Part shown: in pieces, positions 13,155 to 26,290 of the stretch
How the letters are laid out: each line of letters opens with the position of its first letter
Position numbering within the stretch: the first letter of the stretch is position 1
From: Pratylenchus scribneri
Lineage: Eukaryota > Nematoda > Chromadorea > Rhabditida > Pratylenchidae
Direction: 5' to 3'
Length of the DNA stretch: 64,000 nucleotides
Assembly: GCA_030063045.1 (NCBI GenBank)
Contig: JAQSEB010000015.1
Coordinates: 558,001-622,000 of the forward strand
Program-made: the position numbers and the translations under genes
Notes under the pieces: model-generated
The model's database searches: none
What the model was told of the DNA's origin: nothing
The model's input: only the letters and a program-made list of their open reading frames with translations

Positions 13155-13667
13155 TAATATAACCTCATATTGATTTTTTATGAATTTCTAAAAAATGGCC
13201 ACAAATTCAATTATATACCTAGGGTATATTTGACATGTTTTGATAAAGAATTTGAATTTTTTGAAATTCTTTTTATAGATTCATATTCTCCATCAAAAAA
13301 TACAGTCCTATATTTCTTATTTTATTAATATACCCTCATATTGATTTTTTATGAATTTCTAAAAAATGGCCACAAATTCAATTATATGCCTAGGGTATAT
13401 TTGACATGTTTTGATAAAGGATTTGAATTTTTTGAAATTCTTTTTATAGATTCATATTCTCTATAAAAAAATACAGTCCTATATTTTTTATTTTATTAAT
13501 ATACCCTCATATTGATTTTTTATGAATTTCTAAAAAATGGCCACAAATTCAATTATATGCCTAGGGTATATTTGACATGTTTTAGTTCAGGATTTGAATT
13601 TTTTGTAATTCTTTTTATAGAATCATATTCTCCATCAAAAAATACAGTCCTATATTTTTTATTTTAT
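13155..13667 (+). repeat. K cassette copy 5 (3 monomers, first K missing)
   Basis: Only one GATAAAGAA unit precedes K(CTATAAA) and S; 513 bp. It shares ATATTTCTTATTTT with copy 4, so it is most simply a duplicate of copy 4 made by a roughly 12-monomer tandem duplication (marker spacing 2,050 bp) that lost the leading unit. Confidence 0.85.
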
Positions 13668-14693
13668 TAATATAACCTCATATTGATTTTTTATGAATTT
13701 CTAAAAATTGGCCACAAATTCAATTATATGCCTAGGGTATATTTGACATGTTTTGGACTCGGATTTGAATTTTTTGAAATTCTTTTAATAGTATCATATT
13801 CTCCATCAAAAAATACAGTCCTATATTTTTTATTTTATTAATATAACCTCATATTGATTTTTTATGAATTTCTAAAAAATGGCCACAAATTCAATTATAT
13901 ACCTAGGGTATATTTGACATGTTTTGGACTCGGATTTGAATTTTTTGAAATTCTTTTAATAGTATCATATTCTCCATCAAAAAATACAGTCCTATATTTT
14001 TTATTTTATTAATATAACCTCATATTGATTTTTTATGAATTTCTAAAAATTGGCCACAAATTCAATTATATACCTAGGGTATATTTGACATGTTTTGGAC
14101 TCGGATTTGAATTTTTTGAAATTCTTTTAATAGAATCATATTCTCCATCAAAAAATACAGTCCTATATTTTTTATTTTATTAATATAACCTCATATTGAT
14201 TTTTTATGAATTTCTAAAAATTGGCCACAAATTCAATTATATGCCTAGGGTATATTTGACATGTTTTGGACTCGGATTTGAATTTTTTGAAATTCTTTTA
14301 ATAGTATCATATTCTCCATCAAAAAATACAGTCCTATATTTTTTATTTTATTAATATAACCTCATATTGATTTTTTATGAATTTCTAAAAATTGGCCACA
14401 AATTCAATTATATGCCTAGGGTATATTTGACAAGTTTTGGACTCGGATTTGAATTTTTTGAAATTCTTTTAATAGTATCATATTCTCCATCAAAAAATAC
14501 AGTCCTATATTTTTTATTTAGTTAATATACCCTCATATTGATTTTTTACGAGTTTCTAAAAAATGGCCACAAATTCAAATATATGCCTAGGGTATATTTG
14601 ACATGTTTTGGACTCGGATTTGAATTTTTTGAAATTCTTTTAATAGTATCATATTCTCCATCAAAAAATACAGTCCTATATTTTTTATTTTAT

Positions 14694-15544
14694 TAATATA
14701 ACCTCATATTGATTTTTTATGAATTTCTAAAAAATGGCCAAAAATTCAATAATGCCTAGGGTATATTTGACATGTTTTGATAAAGAATTTGAATTTTTTG
14801 AAATTCTTTTTATAAATTCATATTCTCCATCAAAAAATACAGTCCTATATTTTTTATTTTATTAATATACCTTCATATTGATTTTTTATGAATTTCTAAA
14901 AAATGGCCACAAATTCAATAATGCCTAGGGTATATTTGACATGTTTTGATAAAGAATTTGAATTTTTTGAAATTCTTTTTATAAATTCATATTCTCCATC
15001 AAAAAATACAGTCCTATATTTTTTATTTTATTAATATACCCTCATATTGATTTTTTATGAATTTCTAAAAAATGGCCACAAATTCAATTATATACCTAGG
15101 GTATATTTGACATGTTTTGATAAAGAATTTGAATTTTTTGAAATTCTTTTTATAGATTCATATTCTCCATCAAAAAATACAGTCCTATATTTTTTATTTT
15201 ATTAATATACCCTCATATTGATTTTTTATGAATTTCTAAAAAATGGCCACAAATTCAATTATATGCCTAGGGTATATTTGACATGTTTTGATAAAGGATT
15301 TGAATTTTTTGAAATTCTTTTTATAGATTCATATTCTCTATAAAAAAATACAGTCCTATATTTTTTATTTTATTAATATACCCTCATATTGATTTTTTAT
15401 GAATTTCTAAAAAATGGCCACAAATTCAATTATATGCCTAGGGTATATTTGACATGTTTTAGTTCAGGATTTGAATTTTTTGTAATTCTTTTTATAGAAT
15501 CATATTCTCCATCAAAAAATACAGTCCTATATTTTTTATTTTAT
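14694..15544 (+). repeat. K cassette copy 6 (5 monomers)
   Basis: Three GAATTTG K units (two with AATAATGCC), then K(CTATAAA) and S; 851 bp, 4 bp under five monomers. The second unit has a private ATACCTTCATATT. The extra leading K is an internal one-monomer duplication. Confidence 0.85.
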
Positions 15545-15886
15545 TAATATAACCTCATATTGATTTTTTATGAATTTCTAAAAATTGGCCACAAATTCAA
15601 TTATATGCCTAGGGTATATTTGACATGTTTTGGACTCGGATTTGAATTTTTTGAAATTCTTTTAATAGTATCATATTCTCCATCAAAAAATACAGTCCTA
15701 TATTTTTTATTTTATTAATATAACCTCATATTGATTTTTTATGAATTTCTAAAAATTGGCCACAAATTCAATTATATACCTAGGGTATATTTGACATGTT
15801 TTGGACTCGGATTTGAATTTTTTGTAATTCTTTTTATAGATTCATATTCTCCATCAAAAAATACAGTCCTATATTTTTTATTTTAT

Positions 15887-16399
15887 TAATATAACCTCAT
15901 ATTGATTTTTTATGAATTTCTAAAAAATGGCCACAAATTCAATTATATGCCTAGAGTATATTTGACATGTTTTGATAAAGAATTTGAATTTTTTGAAATT
16001 CTTTTTATAAATTCATATTCTCCATCAAAAAATACAGTCCTATATTTTTTATTTTATTAATATACCCTCATATTGATTTTTTATGAATTTCTAAAAAATG
16101 GCCACAAATTCAATTATATGCCTAGAGTATATTTGACATGTTTTGATAAAGAATTTGAATTTTTTGAAATTCTTTTTATAAATTCATATTCTCCATCAAA
16201 AAATACAGTCCTATATTTTTTATTTTATTAATATACCCTTATATTGATTTTTTATGAATTTCTAAAAAATGGCCACAAATTCAATTATATACCTAGGGTA
16301 TATTTGACATGTTTTAGTTCTAGATTTGAATTTTTTGTAATTCTTTTTATAGAATCATATTCTCCATCAAAAAATACAGTCCTATATTTTTTATTTTAT
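15887..16399 (+). repeat. K cassette copy 7, degenerate (3 monomers)
   Basis: Two near-identical K units with GCCTAGAGTATATT, so the CCTAGG palindrome is lost, and TATAAATTC tails. They are followed by a T unit that begins ATACCCTTATATT. The CTATAAA unit is absent. Confidence 0.8.
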
Positions 16400-17082
16400 T
16401 AATATAACCTCATATTGATTTTTTATGAATTTCTAAAAATTGGCCACAAATTCAATTATATGCCTAGGGTATATTTGACATGTTTTGGACTCGGATTTGA
16501 ATTTTTTGAAATTCTTTTAATAGTATCATATTCTCCATCAAAAAATACAGTCCTATATTTTTTATTTTATTAATATAACCTCATATTGATTTTTTATGAA
16601 TTTCTAAAAATTGGCCACAAATTCAATTATATGCCTAGGGTATATTTGACATGTTTTAGTTCTAGATTTGAATTTTTTGTAATTCTTTTTATAGATTCAT
16701 ATTCTCCATCGAAAATACAGTCCTATATTTTTTATTTTGTTAATATACCCTCATATTGATTTTTTACGAGTTTCTAAAAAATGGCCACAAATTCAAATAT
16801 ATGCCTAGGGTATATTTGACATGTTTTGGACTCGGATTTGAATTTTTTGAAATTCTTTTAATAGTATCATATTCTCCATCAAAAAATACAGTCCTATATT
16901 TTTTATTTTATTAATATAACCTCATATTGATTTTTTATGAATTTCTAAAAATTGGCCACAAATTCAATTATATGCCTAGGGTATATTTGACATGTTTTGG
17001 ACTCGGATTTGAATTTTTTGAAATTCTTTTAATAGTATCATATTCTCCATCAAAAAATACAGTCCTATATTTTTTATTTTAT

Positions 17083-17424
17083 TAATATACCCTCATATTG
17101 ATTTTTTATGAATTTCTAAAAAATGGCCACAAATTCAATTATATGCCTAGGGTATATTTGACATGTTTTGATAAAGGATTTGAATTTTTTGAAATTCTTT
17201 TTATAGATTCATATTCTCTATAAAAAAATACAGTCCTATATTTTTTATTTTATTAATATACCCTCATATTGATTTTTTATGAATTTCTAAAAAATGGCCA
17301 CAAATTCAATTATATACCTAGGGTATATTTGACATGTTTTAGTTCTAGATTTGAATTTTTTGTAATTCTTTTTATAGAATCATATTCTCCATCAAAAAAT
17401 ACAGTCCTATATTTTTTATTTTAT
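17083..17424 (+). repeat. K cassette copy 8, reduced (2 monomers)
   Basis: Only K(CTATAAA, marker 17218) and T with ATATACC remain; 342 bp. The next copy at 17938 has the same form 855 bp (exactly five monomers) later. Confidence 0.85.
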
Positions 17425-17937
17425 TAATATAACCTCATATTGATTTTTTATGAATTTCTAAAAATTGGCCACAAATTCAATTATATGCCTAGGGTATATT
17501 TGACATGTTTTGGACTCGGATTTGAATTTTTTGAAATTCTTTTAATAGTATCATATTCTCCATCAAAAAATACAGTCCTATATTTTTTATTTTATTAATA
17601 TAACCTCATATTGATTTTTTATGAATTTCTAAAAATTGGCCACAAATTCAATTATATACCTAGGGTATATTTGACATGTTTTGGACTCGGATTTGAATTT
17701 TTTGTAATTCTTTTTATAGATTCATATTCTCCATCAAAAAATACAGTCCTATATTTTTTATTTTATTAATATATCCTCATATTGATTTTTTATGAATTTC
17801 TAAAAAATGGCCACAAATTCAATTATATACCTAGGGTATATTTGACATGTTTTAGTTCTAGATTTGAATTTTTTGTAATTCTTTTTATAGAATCATATTC
17901 TCCATCAAAAAATACAGTCCTATATTTTTTATTTTAT

Positions 17938-18279
17938 TAATATAACCTCATATTGATTTTTTATGAATTTCTAAAAATTGGCCACAAATTCAATTATATG
18001 CCTAGGGTATATTTGACATGTTTTGATAAAGGATTTGAATTTTTTGAAATTCTTTTTATAGATTCATATTCTCTATAAAAAAATACAGTCCTATATTTTT
18101 TATTTTATTAATATACCCTCATATTGATTTTTTATGAATTTCTAAAAAATGGCCACAAATTCAATTATATACCTAGGGTATATTTGACATGTTTTAGTTC
18201 TAGATTTGAATTTTTTGTAATTCTTTTTATAGAATCATATTCTCCATCAAAAAATACAGTCCTATATTTTTTATTTTAT
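17938..18279 (+). repeat. K cassette copy 9, reduced (2 monomers)
   Basis: Same two-unit form as 17083-17424, with the marker at 18073. It is the last CTATAAA unit in the window and closes the K-bearing part of block 2. Confidence 0.85.
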
Positions 18280-18963
18280 TAATATAACCTCATATTGATT
18301 TTTTATGAATTTCTAAAAATTGGCCACAAATTCAATTATATGCCTAGGGTATATTTGACATGTTTTGGACTCGGATTTGAATTTTTTGAAATTCTTTTAA
18401 TAGTATCATATTCTCCATCAAAAAATACAGTCCTATATTTTTTATTTTATTAATATAACCTCATATTGATTTTTTATGAATTTCTAAAAATTGGCCACAA
18501 ATTCAATTATATACCTAGGGTATATTTGACATGTTTTGGACTCGGATTTGAATTTTTTGTAATTCTTTTTATAGATTCATATTCTCCATCAAAAAATACA
18601 GTCCTATATTTTTTATTTTATTAATATAACCTCATATTGATTTTTTATGAATTTCTAAAAAATGGCCACAAATTCAATTATATACCTAGGGTATATTTGA
18701 CATGTTTTAGTTCTAGATTTGAATTTTTTGTAATTCTTTTTATAGAATCATATTCTCCATCAAAAAATACAGTCCTATATTTTTTATTTTATTAATATAA
18801 CCTCATATTGATTTTTTATGAATTTCTAAAAATTGGCCACAAATTCAATTATATGCCTAGGGTATATTTGACAAGTTTTGGACTCGGATTTGAATTTTTT
18901 GAAATTCTTTTAATAGTATCATATTCTCCATCAAAAAATACAGTCCTATATTTTTTATTTTAT
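18280..18963 (+). repeat. Four linking monomers (G, G, T, g)
   Basis: 684 bp of ordinary monomers between the last K cassette and the 13-monomer block. They are G with GTATCATATT, G with ATATACC/GTAATTC, T with GTAATTC/AATCATATT, and g with GTATCATATT. Nothing else is visible here. Confidence 0.8.
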
Positions 18964-21177
18964 TAATATAACCTCATATTGATTTTTTATGAATTTCTAA
19001 AAATTGGCCACAAATTCAATTATATGCCTAGGGTATATTTGACAAGTTTTGGACTCGGATTTGAATTTTTTGAAATTCTTTTAATAGAATCATATTCTCC
19101 ATCAAAAAATACAGTCCTATATTTTTTATTTTATTAATATAACCTCATATTGATTTTTTATGAATTTCTAAAAAATGGCCACAAATTCAATTATATACCT
19201 AGGGTATATTTGACATGTTTTAGTTCTAGATTTGAATTTTTTGTAATTCTTTTTATAGATTCATATTCTCCATCGAAAATACAGTCCTATATTTTTTATT
19301 TTGTTAATATACCCTCATATTGATTTTTTACGAGTTTCTAAAAAATGGCCACAAATTCAAATATATGCCTAGGGTATATTTGACATGTTTTGGACTCGGA
19401 TTTGAATTTTTTGAAATTCTTTTAATAGAATCATATTCTCCATCAAAAAATACAGTCCTATATTTTTTATTTTATTAATATAACCTCATATTGATTTTTT
19501 ACGAGTTTCTAAAAAATGGCCACAAATTCAAATATATGCCTAGGGTATATTTGACATGTTTTGGACTCGGATTTGAATTTTTTGAAATTCTTTTAATAGT
19601 ATCATATTCTCCATCAAAAAATACAGTCCTATATTTTTTATTTTATTAATATAACCTCATATTGATTTTTTATGAATTTCTAAAAATTGGCCACAAATTC
19701 AATTATATGCCTAGGGTATATTTGACATGTTTTGGACTCGGATTTGAATTTTTTGAAATTCTTTTAATAGTATCATATTCTCCATCAAAAAATACAGTCC
19801 TATATTTTTTATTTTATTAATATAACCTCATATTGATTTTTTATGAATTTCTAAAAAATGGCCACAAATTCAATTATATACCTAGGGTATATTTGACATG
19901 TTTTGGACTCGGATTTGAATTTTTTGTAATTCTTTTTATAGAATCATATTCTCCATCAAAAAATACAGTCCTATATTTTTTATTTTATTAATATAACCTC
20001 ATATTGATTTTTTACGAGTTTCTAAAAAATGGCCACAAATTCAAATATATGCCTAGGGTATATTTGACATGTTTTGGACTCGGATTTGAATTTTTTGTAA
20101 TTCTTTTTATAGATTCATATTCTCCATCAAAAAATACAGTCCTATATTTTTTATTTTATTAATATAACCTCATATTGATTTTTTATGAATTTCTAAAAAA
20201 TGGCCACAAATTCAATTATATACCTAGGGTATATTTGACATGTTTTAGTTCTAGATTTGAATTTTTTGTAATTCTTTTTATAGAATCATATTCTCCATCA
20301 AAAAATACAGTCCTATATTTTTTATTTTATTAATATAACCTCATATTGATTTTTATGAATTTCTAAAAATTGGCCACAAATTCAATTATATGCCTAGGGT
20401 ATATTTGACATGTTTTGGACTCGGATTTGAATTTTTTGAAATTCTTTTAATAGTATCATATTCTCCATCAAAAAATACAGACCTATATTTTTTATTTTAT
20501 TAATATAACCTCATATTGATTTTTTATGAATTTCTAAAAATTGGCCACAAATTCAATTATATGCCTAGGGTATATTTGACAAGTTTTGGACTCGGATTTG
20601 AATTTTTTGAAATTCTTTTAATAGTATCATATTCTCCATCAAAAAATACAGTCCTATATTTTTTATTTTATTAATATAACCTCATATTGATTTTTTATGA
20701 ATTTCTAAAAATTGGCCACAAATTCAATTATATGCCTAGGGTATATTTGACAAGTTTTGGACTCGGATTTGAATTTTTTGAAATTCTTTTAATAGAATCA
20801 TATTCTCCATCAAAAAATACAGTCCTATATTTTTTATTTTATTAATATAACCTCATATTGATTTTTTATGAATTTCTAAAAATTGGCCACAAATTCAATT
20901 ATATACCTAGGGTATATTTGACATGTTTTGGACTCGGATTTGAATTTTTTGTAATTCTTTTTATAGATTCATATTCTCCATCAAAAAATACAGTCCTATA
21001 TTTTTTATTTTATTAATATAACCTCATATTGATTTTTTATGAATTTCTAAAAAATGGCCACAAATTCAATTATATACCTAGGGTATATTTGACATGTTTT
21101 AGTTCTAATTTTTTGTAATTCTTTTTATAGAATCATATTCTCCATCAAAAAATACAGTCCTATATTTTTTATTTTAT
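18964..21177 (+). repeat. 13-monomer higher-order block, copy 1
   Basis: 2,214 bp. Order: g(AATCAT); T with CATCGAAAATAC and TTTTGTT end; H-type G (TACGAGTTTC, AATTCAAATATATG); H G; G; G(GTAATTC); H G(GTAATTC); T; then a five-monomer core. The core holds a 1-bp short GATTTTTATG, the ACAGACCTAT variant, two g units, one G unit and a T unit with a 7-bp deletion (AGTTCTAATTTTTTG). The same order recurs at +3,069 bp. Confidence 0.88.
20331..21177 (+). repeat. Five-monomer core, copy 1
   Basis: 847 bp: 8 bp under five monomers, from one T lost in GATTTTTATG and 7 bp lost from the final T unit. It carries three rare markers together (GATTTTTATG, ACAGACC, AGTTCTAATTTTTTG), so descent from one ancestor is secure. 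Confidence 0.9.
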
Positions 21178-22032
21178 TAATATAACCTCATATTGATTTT
21201 TTATGAATTTCTAAAAATTGGCCACAAATTCAATTATATGCCTAGGGTATATTTGACATGTTTTGGACTCGGATTTGAATTTTTTGAAATTCTTTTAATA
21301 GTATCATATTCTCCATCAAAAAATACAGTCCTATATTTTTTATTTTATTAATATAACCTCATATTGATTTTTTATGAATTTCTAAAAATTGGCCACAAAT
21401 TCAATTATATGCCTAGGGTATATTTGACAAGTTTTGGACTCGGATTTGAATTTTTTGAAATTCTTTTAATAGTATCATATTCTCCATCAAAAAATACAGT
21501 CCTATATTTTTTATTTTATTAATATAACCTCATATTGATTTTTTATGAATTTCTAAAAATTGGCCACAAATTCAATTATATACCTAGGGTATATTTGACA
21601 TGTTTTGGACTCGGATTTGAATTTTTTGTAATTCTTTTTATAGATTCATATTCTCCATCAAAAAATACAGTCCTATATTTTTTATTTTATTAATATAACC
21701 TCATATTGATTTTTTATGAATTTCTAAAAAATGGCCACAAATTCAATTATATACCTAGGGTATATTTGACATGTTTTGGACTCGGATTTGAATTTTTTGT
21801 AATTCTTTTTATAGAATCATATTCTCCATCAAAAAATACAGTCCTATATTTTTTATTTTATTAATATAACCTCATATTGATTTTTTATGAATTTCTAAAA
21901 ATTGGCCACAAATTCAATTATATGCCTAGGGTATATTTGACATGTTTTGGACTCGGATTTGAATTTTTTGAAATTCTTTTAATAGTATCATATTCTCCAT
22001 CAAAAAATACAGTCCTATATTTTTTATTTTAT
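21178..22032 (+). repeat. Five linking monomers between the 13-monomer blocks
   Basis: 855 bp: G(GTATCAT), g(GTATCAT), G(ATATACC, GTAATTC, AGATTC), G(ATATACC, GTAATTC, AATCAT), G(GTATCAT). With the preceding block this makes an 18-monomer period of 3,069 bp. Confidence 0.82.
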
Positions 22033-24246
22033 TAATATAACCTCATATTGATTTTTTATGAATTTCTAAAAATTGGCCACAAATTCAATTATATGCCTAG
22101 GGTATATTTGACAAGTTTTGGACTCGGATTTGAATTTTTTGAAATTCTTTTAATAGAATCATATTCTCCATCAAAAAATACAGTCCTATATTTTTTATTT
22201 TATTAATATAACCTCATATTGATTTTTTATGAATTTCTAAAAAATGGCCACAAATTCAATTATATACCTAGGGTATATTTGACATGTTTTAGTTCTAGAT
22301 TTGAATTTTTTGTAATTCTTTTTATAGATTCATATTCTCCATCGAAAATACAGTCCTATATTTTTTATTTTGTTAATATACCCTCATATTGATTTTTTAC
22401 GAGTTTCTAAAAAATGGCCACAAATTCAAATATATGCCTAGGGTATATTTGACATGTTTTGGACTCGGATTTGAATTTTTTGAAATTCTTTTAATAGAAT
22501 CATATTCTCCATCAAAAAATACAGTCCTATATTTTTTATTTTATTAATATAACCTCATATTGATTTTTTACGAGTTTCTAAAAAATGGCCACAAATTCAA
22601 ATATATGCCTAGGGTATATTTGACATGTTTTGGACTCGGATTTGAATTTTTTGAAATTCTTTTAATAGTATCATATTCTCCATCAAAAAATACAGTCCTA
22701 TATTTTTTATTTTATTAATATAACCTCATATTGATTTTTTATGAATTTCTAAAAATTGGCCACAAATTCAATTATATGCCTAGGGTATATTTGACATGTT
22801 TTGGACTCGGATTTGAATTTTTTGAAATTCTTTTAATAGTATCATATTCTCCATCAAAAAATACAGTCCTATATTTTTTATTTTATTAATATAACCTCAT
22901 ATTGATTTTTTATGAATTTCTAAAAAATGGCCACAAATTCAATTATATACCTAGGGTATATTTGACATGTTTTGGACTCGGATTTGAATTTTTTGTAATT
23001 CTTTTTATAGAATCATATTCTCCATCAAAAAATACAGTCCTATATTTTTTATTTTATTAATATAACCTCATATTGATTTTTTACGAGTTTCTAAAAAATG
23101 GCCACAAATTCAAATATATGCCTAGGGTATATTTGACATGTTTTGGACTCGGATTTGAATTTTTTGTAATTCTTTTTATAGATTCATATTCTCCATCAAA
23201 AAATACAGTCCTATATTTTTTATTTTATTAATATAACCTCATATTGATTTTTTATGAATTTCTAAAAAATGGCCACAAATTCAATTATATACCTAGGGTA
23301 TATTTGACATGTTTTAGTTCTAGATTTGAATTTTTTGTAATTCTTTTTATAGAATCATATTCTCCATCAAAAAATACAGTCCTATATTTTTTATTTTATT
23401 AATATAACCTCATATTGATTTTTATGAATTTCTAAAAATTGGCCACAAATTCAATTATATGCCTAGGGTATATTTGACATGTTTTGGACTCAGATTTGAA
23501 TTTTTTGAAATTCTTTTAATAGTATCATATTCTCCATCAAAAAATACAGACCTATATTTTTTATTTTATTAATATAACCTCATATTGATTTTTTATGAAT
23601 TTCTAAAAATTGGCCACAAATTCAATTATATGCCTAGGGTATATTTGACAAGTTTTGGACTCGGATTTGAATTTTTTGAAATTCTTTTAATAGTATCATA
23701 TTCTCCATCAAAAAATACAGTCCTATATTTTTTATTTTATTAATATAACCTCATATTGATTTTTTATGAATTTCTAAAAATTGGCCACAAATTCAATTAT
23801 ATGCCTAGGGTATATTTGACAAGTTTTGGACTCGGATTTGAATTTTTTGAAATTCTTTTAATAGAATCATATTCTCCATCAAAAAATACAGTCCTATATT
23901 TTTTATTTTATTAATATAACCTCATATTGATTTTTTATGAATTTCTAAAAATTGGCCACAAATTCAATTATATACCTAGGGTATATTTGACATGTTTTGG
24001 ACTCGGATTTGAATTTTTTGTAATTCTTTTTATAGATTCATATTCTCCATCAAAAAATACAGTCCTATATTTTTTATTTTATTAATATAACCTCATATTG
24101 ATTTTTTATGAATTTCTAAAAAATGGCCACAAATTCAATTATATACCTAGGGTATATTTGACATGTTTTAGTTCTAATTTTTTGTAATTCTTTTAATAGT
24201 ATCATATTCTCCATCAAAAAATACAGTCCTATATTTTTTATTTTAT
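22033..24246 (+). repeat. 13-monomer higher-order block, copy 2
   Basis: 2,214 bp, same length and monomer order as 18964-21177. Markers map at exactly +3,069: CATCGAAAATAC 19275 to 22344, GATTTTTATG 20348 to 23417, the 7-bp-deleted T 21102 to 24171. Private differences are ACTCAGATTTG near 23491 and a GTATCATATT tail, instead of AATCATATT, on the deleted T unit. Confidence 0.88.
23400..24246 (+). repeat. Five-monomer core, copy 2
   Basis: 847 bp with the same three rare markers at +3,069 from copy 1. The last unit's tail reads TTTTAATAGTATCAT where copies 1 and 3 read TTTTTATAGAATCAT, which looks like local conversion or a template switch. Confidence 0.9.
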
Positions 24247-25443
24247 TAATATAACCTCATATTGATTTTTTATGAATTTCTAAAAATTGGCCACAAATTC
24301 AATTATATACCTAGGGTATATTTGACATGTTTTGGACTCGGATTTGAATTTTTTGTAATTCTTTTTATAGATTCATATTCTCCATCAAAAAATACAGTCC
24401 TATATTTTTTATTTTATTAATATAACCTCATATTGATTTTTTATGAATTTCTAAAAATTGGCCACAAATTCAATTATATGCCTAGGGTATATTTGACATG
24501 TTTTGGACTCGGATTTGAATTTTTTGAAATTCTTTTAATAGTATCATATTCTCCATCAAAAAATACAGTCCTATATTTTTTATTTTATTAATATAACCTC
24601 ATATTGATTTTTTATGAATTTCTAAAAATTGGCCACAAATTCAATTATATGCCTAGGGTATATTTGACAAGTTTTGGACTCGGATTTGAATTTTTTGAAA
24701 TTCTTTTAATAGTATCATATTCTCCATCAAAAAATACAGTCCTATATTTTTTATTTTATTAATATAACCTCATATTGATTTTTTATGAATTTCTAAAAAT
24801 TGGCCACAAATTCAATTATATACCTAGGGTATATTTGACATGTTTTGGACTCGGATTTGAATTTTTTGTAATTCTTTTTATAGATTCATATTCTCCATCA
24901 AAAAATACAGTCCTATATTTTTTATTTTATTAATATAACCTCATATTGATTTTTTATGAATTTCTAAAAAATGGCCACAAATTCAATTATATACCTAGGG
25001 TATATTTGACATGTTTTGGACTCGGATTTGAATTTTTTGTAATTCTTTTTATAGAATCATATTCTCCATCAAAAAATACAGTCCTATATTTTTTATTTTA
25101 TTAATATAACCTCATATTGATTTTTTATGAATTTCTAAAAAATGGCCACAAATTCAATTATATACCTAGGGTATATTTGACATGTTTTGGACTCGGATTT
25201 GAATTTTTTGTAATTCTTTTTATAGAATCATATTCTCCATCAAAAAATACAGTCCTATATTTTTTATTTTATTAATATAACCTCATATTGATTTTTTATG
25301 AATTTCTAAAAATTGGCCACAAATTCAATTATATGCCTAGGGTATATTTGACATGTTTTGGACTCGGATTTGAATTTTTTGTAATTCTTTTTATAGAATC
25401 ATATTCTCCATCAAAAAATACAGTCCTATATTTTTTATTTTAT
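24247..25443 (+). repeat. Seven linking monomers
   Basis: 1,197 bp of G/g units: G, G, g, G, G, G, G. Compared with the five units at 21178-22032 it has an extra leading ATATACC/GTAATTC unit and a run of GTAATTC/AATCATATT units. Confidence 0.8.
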
Positions 25444-26290
25444 TAATATAACCTCATATTGATTTTTATGAATTTCTAAAAATTGGCCACAAATTCAATT
25501 ATATGCCTAGGGTATATTTGACATGTTTTGGACTCGGATTTGAATTTTTTGAAATTCTTTTAATAGTATCATATTCTCCATCAAAAAATACAGACCTATA
25601 TTTTTTATTTTATTAATATAACCTCATATTGATTTTTTATGAATTTCTAAAAATTGGCCACAAATTCAATTATATGCCTAGGGTATATTTGACAAGTTTT
25701 GGACTCGGATTTGAATTTTTTGAAATTCTTTTAATAGTATCATATTCTCCATCAAAAAATACAGTCCTATATTTTTTATTTTATTAATATAACCTCATAT
25801 TGATTTTTTATGAATTTCTAAAAATTGGCCACAAATTCAATTATATGCCTAGGGTATATTTGACAAGTTTTGGACTCGGATTTGAATTTTTTGAAATTCT
25901 TTTAATAGAATCATATTCTCCATCAAAAAATACAGTCCTATATTTTTTATTTTATTAATATAACCTCATATTGATTTTTTATGAATTTCTAAAAATTGGC
26001 CACAAATTCAATTATATACCTAGGGTATATTTGACATGTTTTGGACTCGGATTTGAATTTTTTGTAATTCTTTTTATAGATTCATATTCTCCATCAAAAA
26101 ATACAGTCCTATATTTTTTATTTTATTAATATAACCTCATATTGATTTTTTATGAATTTCTAAAAAATGGCCACAAATTCAATTATATACCTAGGGTATA
26201 TTTGACATGTTTTAGTTCTAATTTTTTGTAATTCTTTTTATAGAATCATATTCTCCATCAAAAAATACAGTCCTATATTTTTTATTTTAT
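25444..26290 (+). repeat. Five-monomer core, copy 3
   Basis: 847 bp with the same three rare markers, 2,044 bp after copy 2 (12 monomers minus 8 bp). The eight flanking units found upstream of copies 1 and 2 are absent here, so only part of the longer block was re-amplified. Confidence 0.9.

Larger units (their letters stand above)
2908..18279 (+). repeat. Block 2: G/g array with recurrent K cassettes, about 90 monomers
   Basis: Starts with an ACAAG/GGACTCGG/GTAATTC unit. G and g units carry ATAACCTC starts, TTTTTTATTTTAT ends and GTATCATATT or AATCATATT tails. Interspersed are K units with GATAAAGAATTTG or GATAAAGGATTTG, plus S or T units. Length is 15,372 bp, 90 monomers minus 18 bp, and the 18 bp are accounted for by individual 1-2 bp deletions. 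Examples are CCAAAAATTCAATAATGCC near 4490, 10300, 10980, 12510 and 14740, and the 1-bp losses near 3415, 4290, 4575, 8175, 9565 and 16710. Confidence 0.9.
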
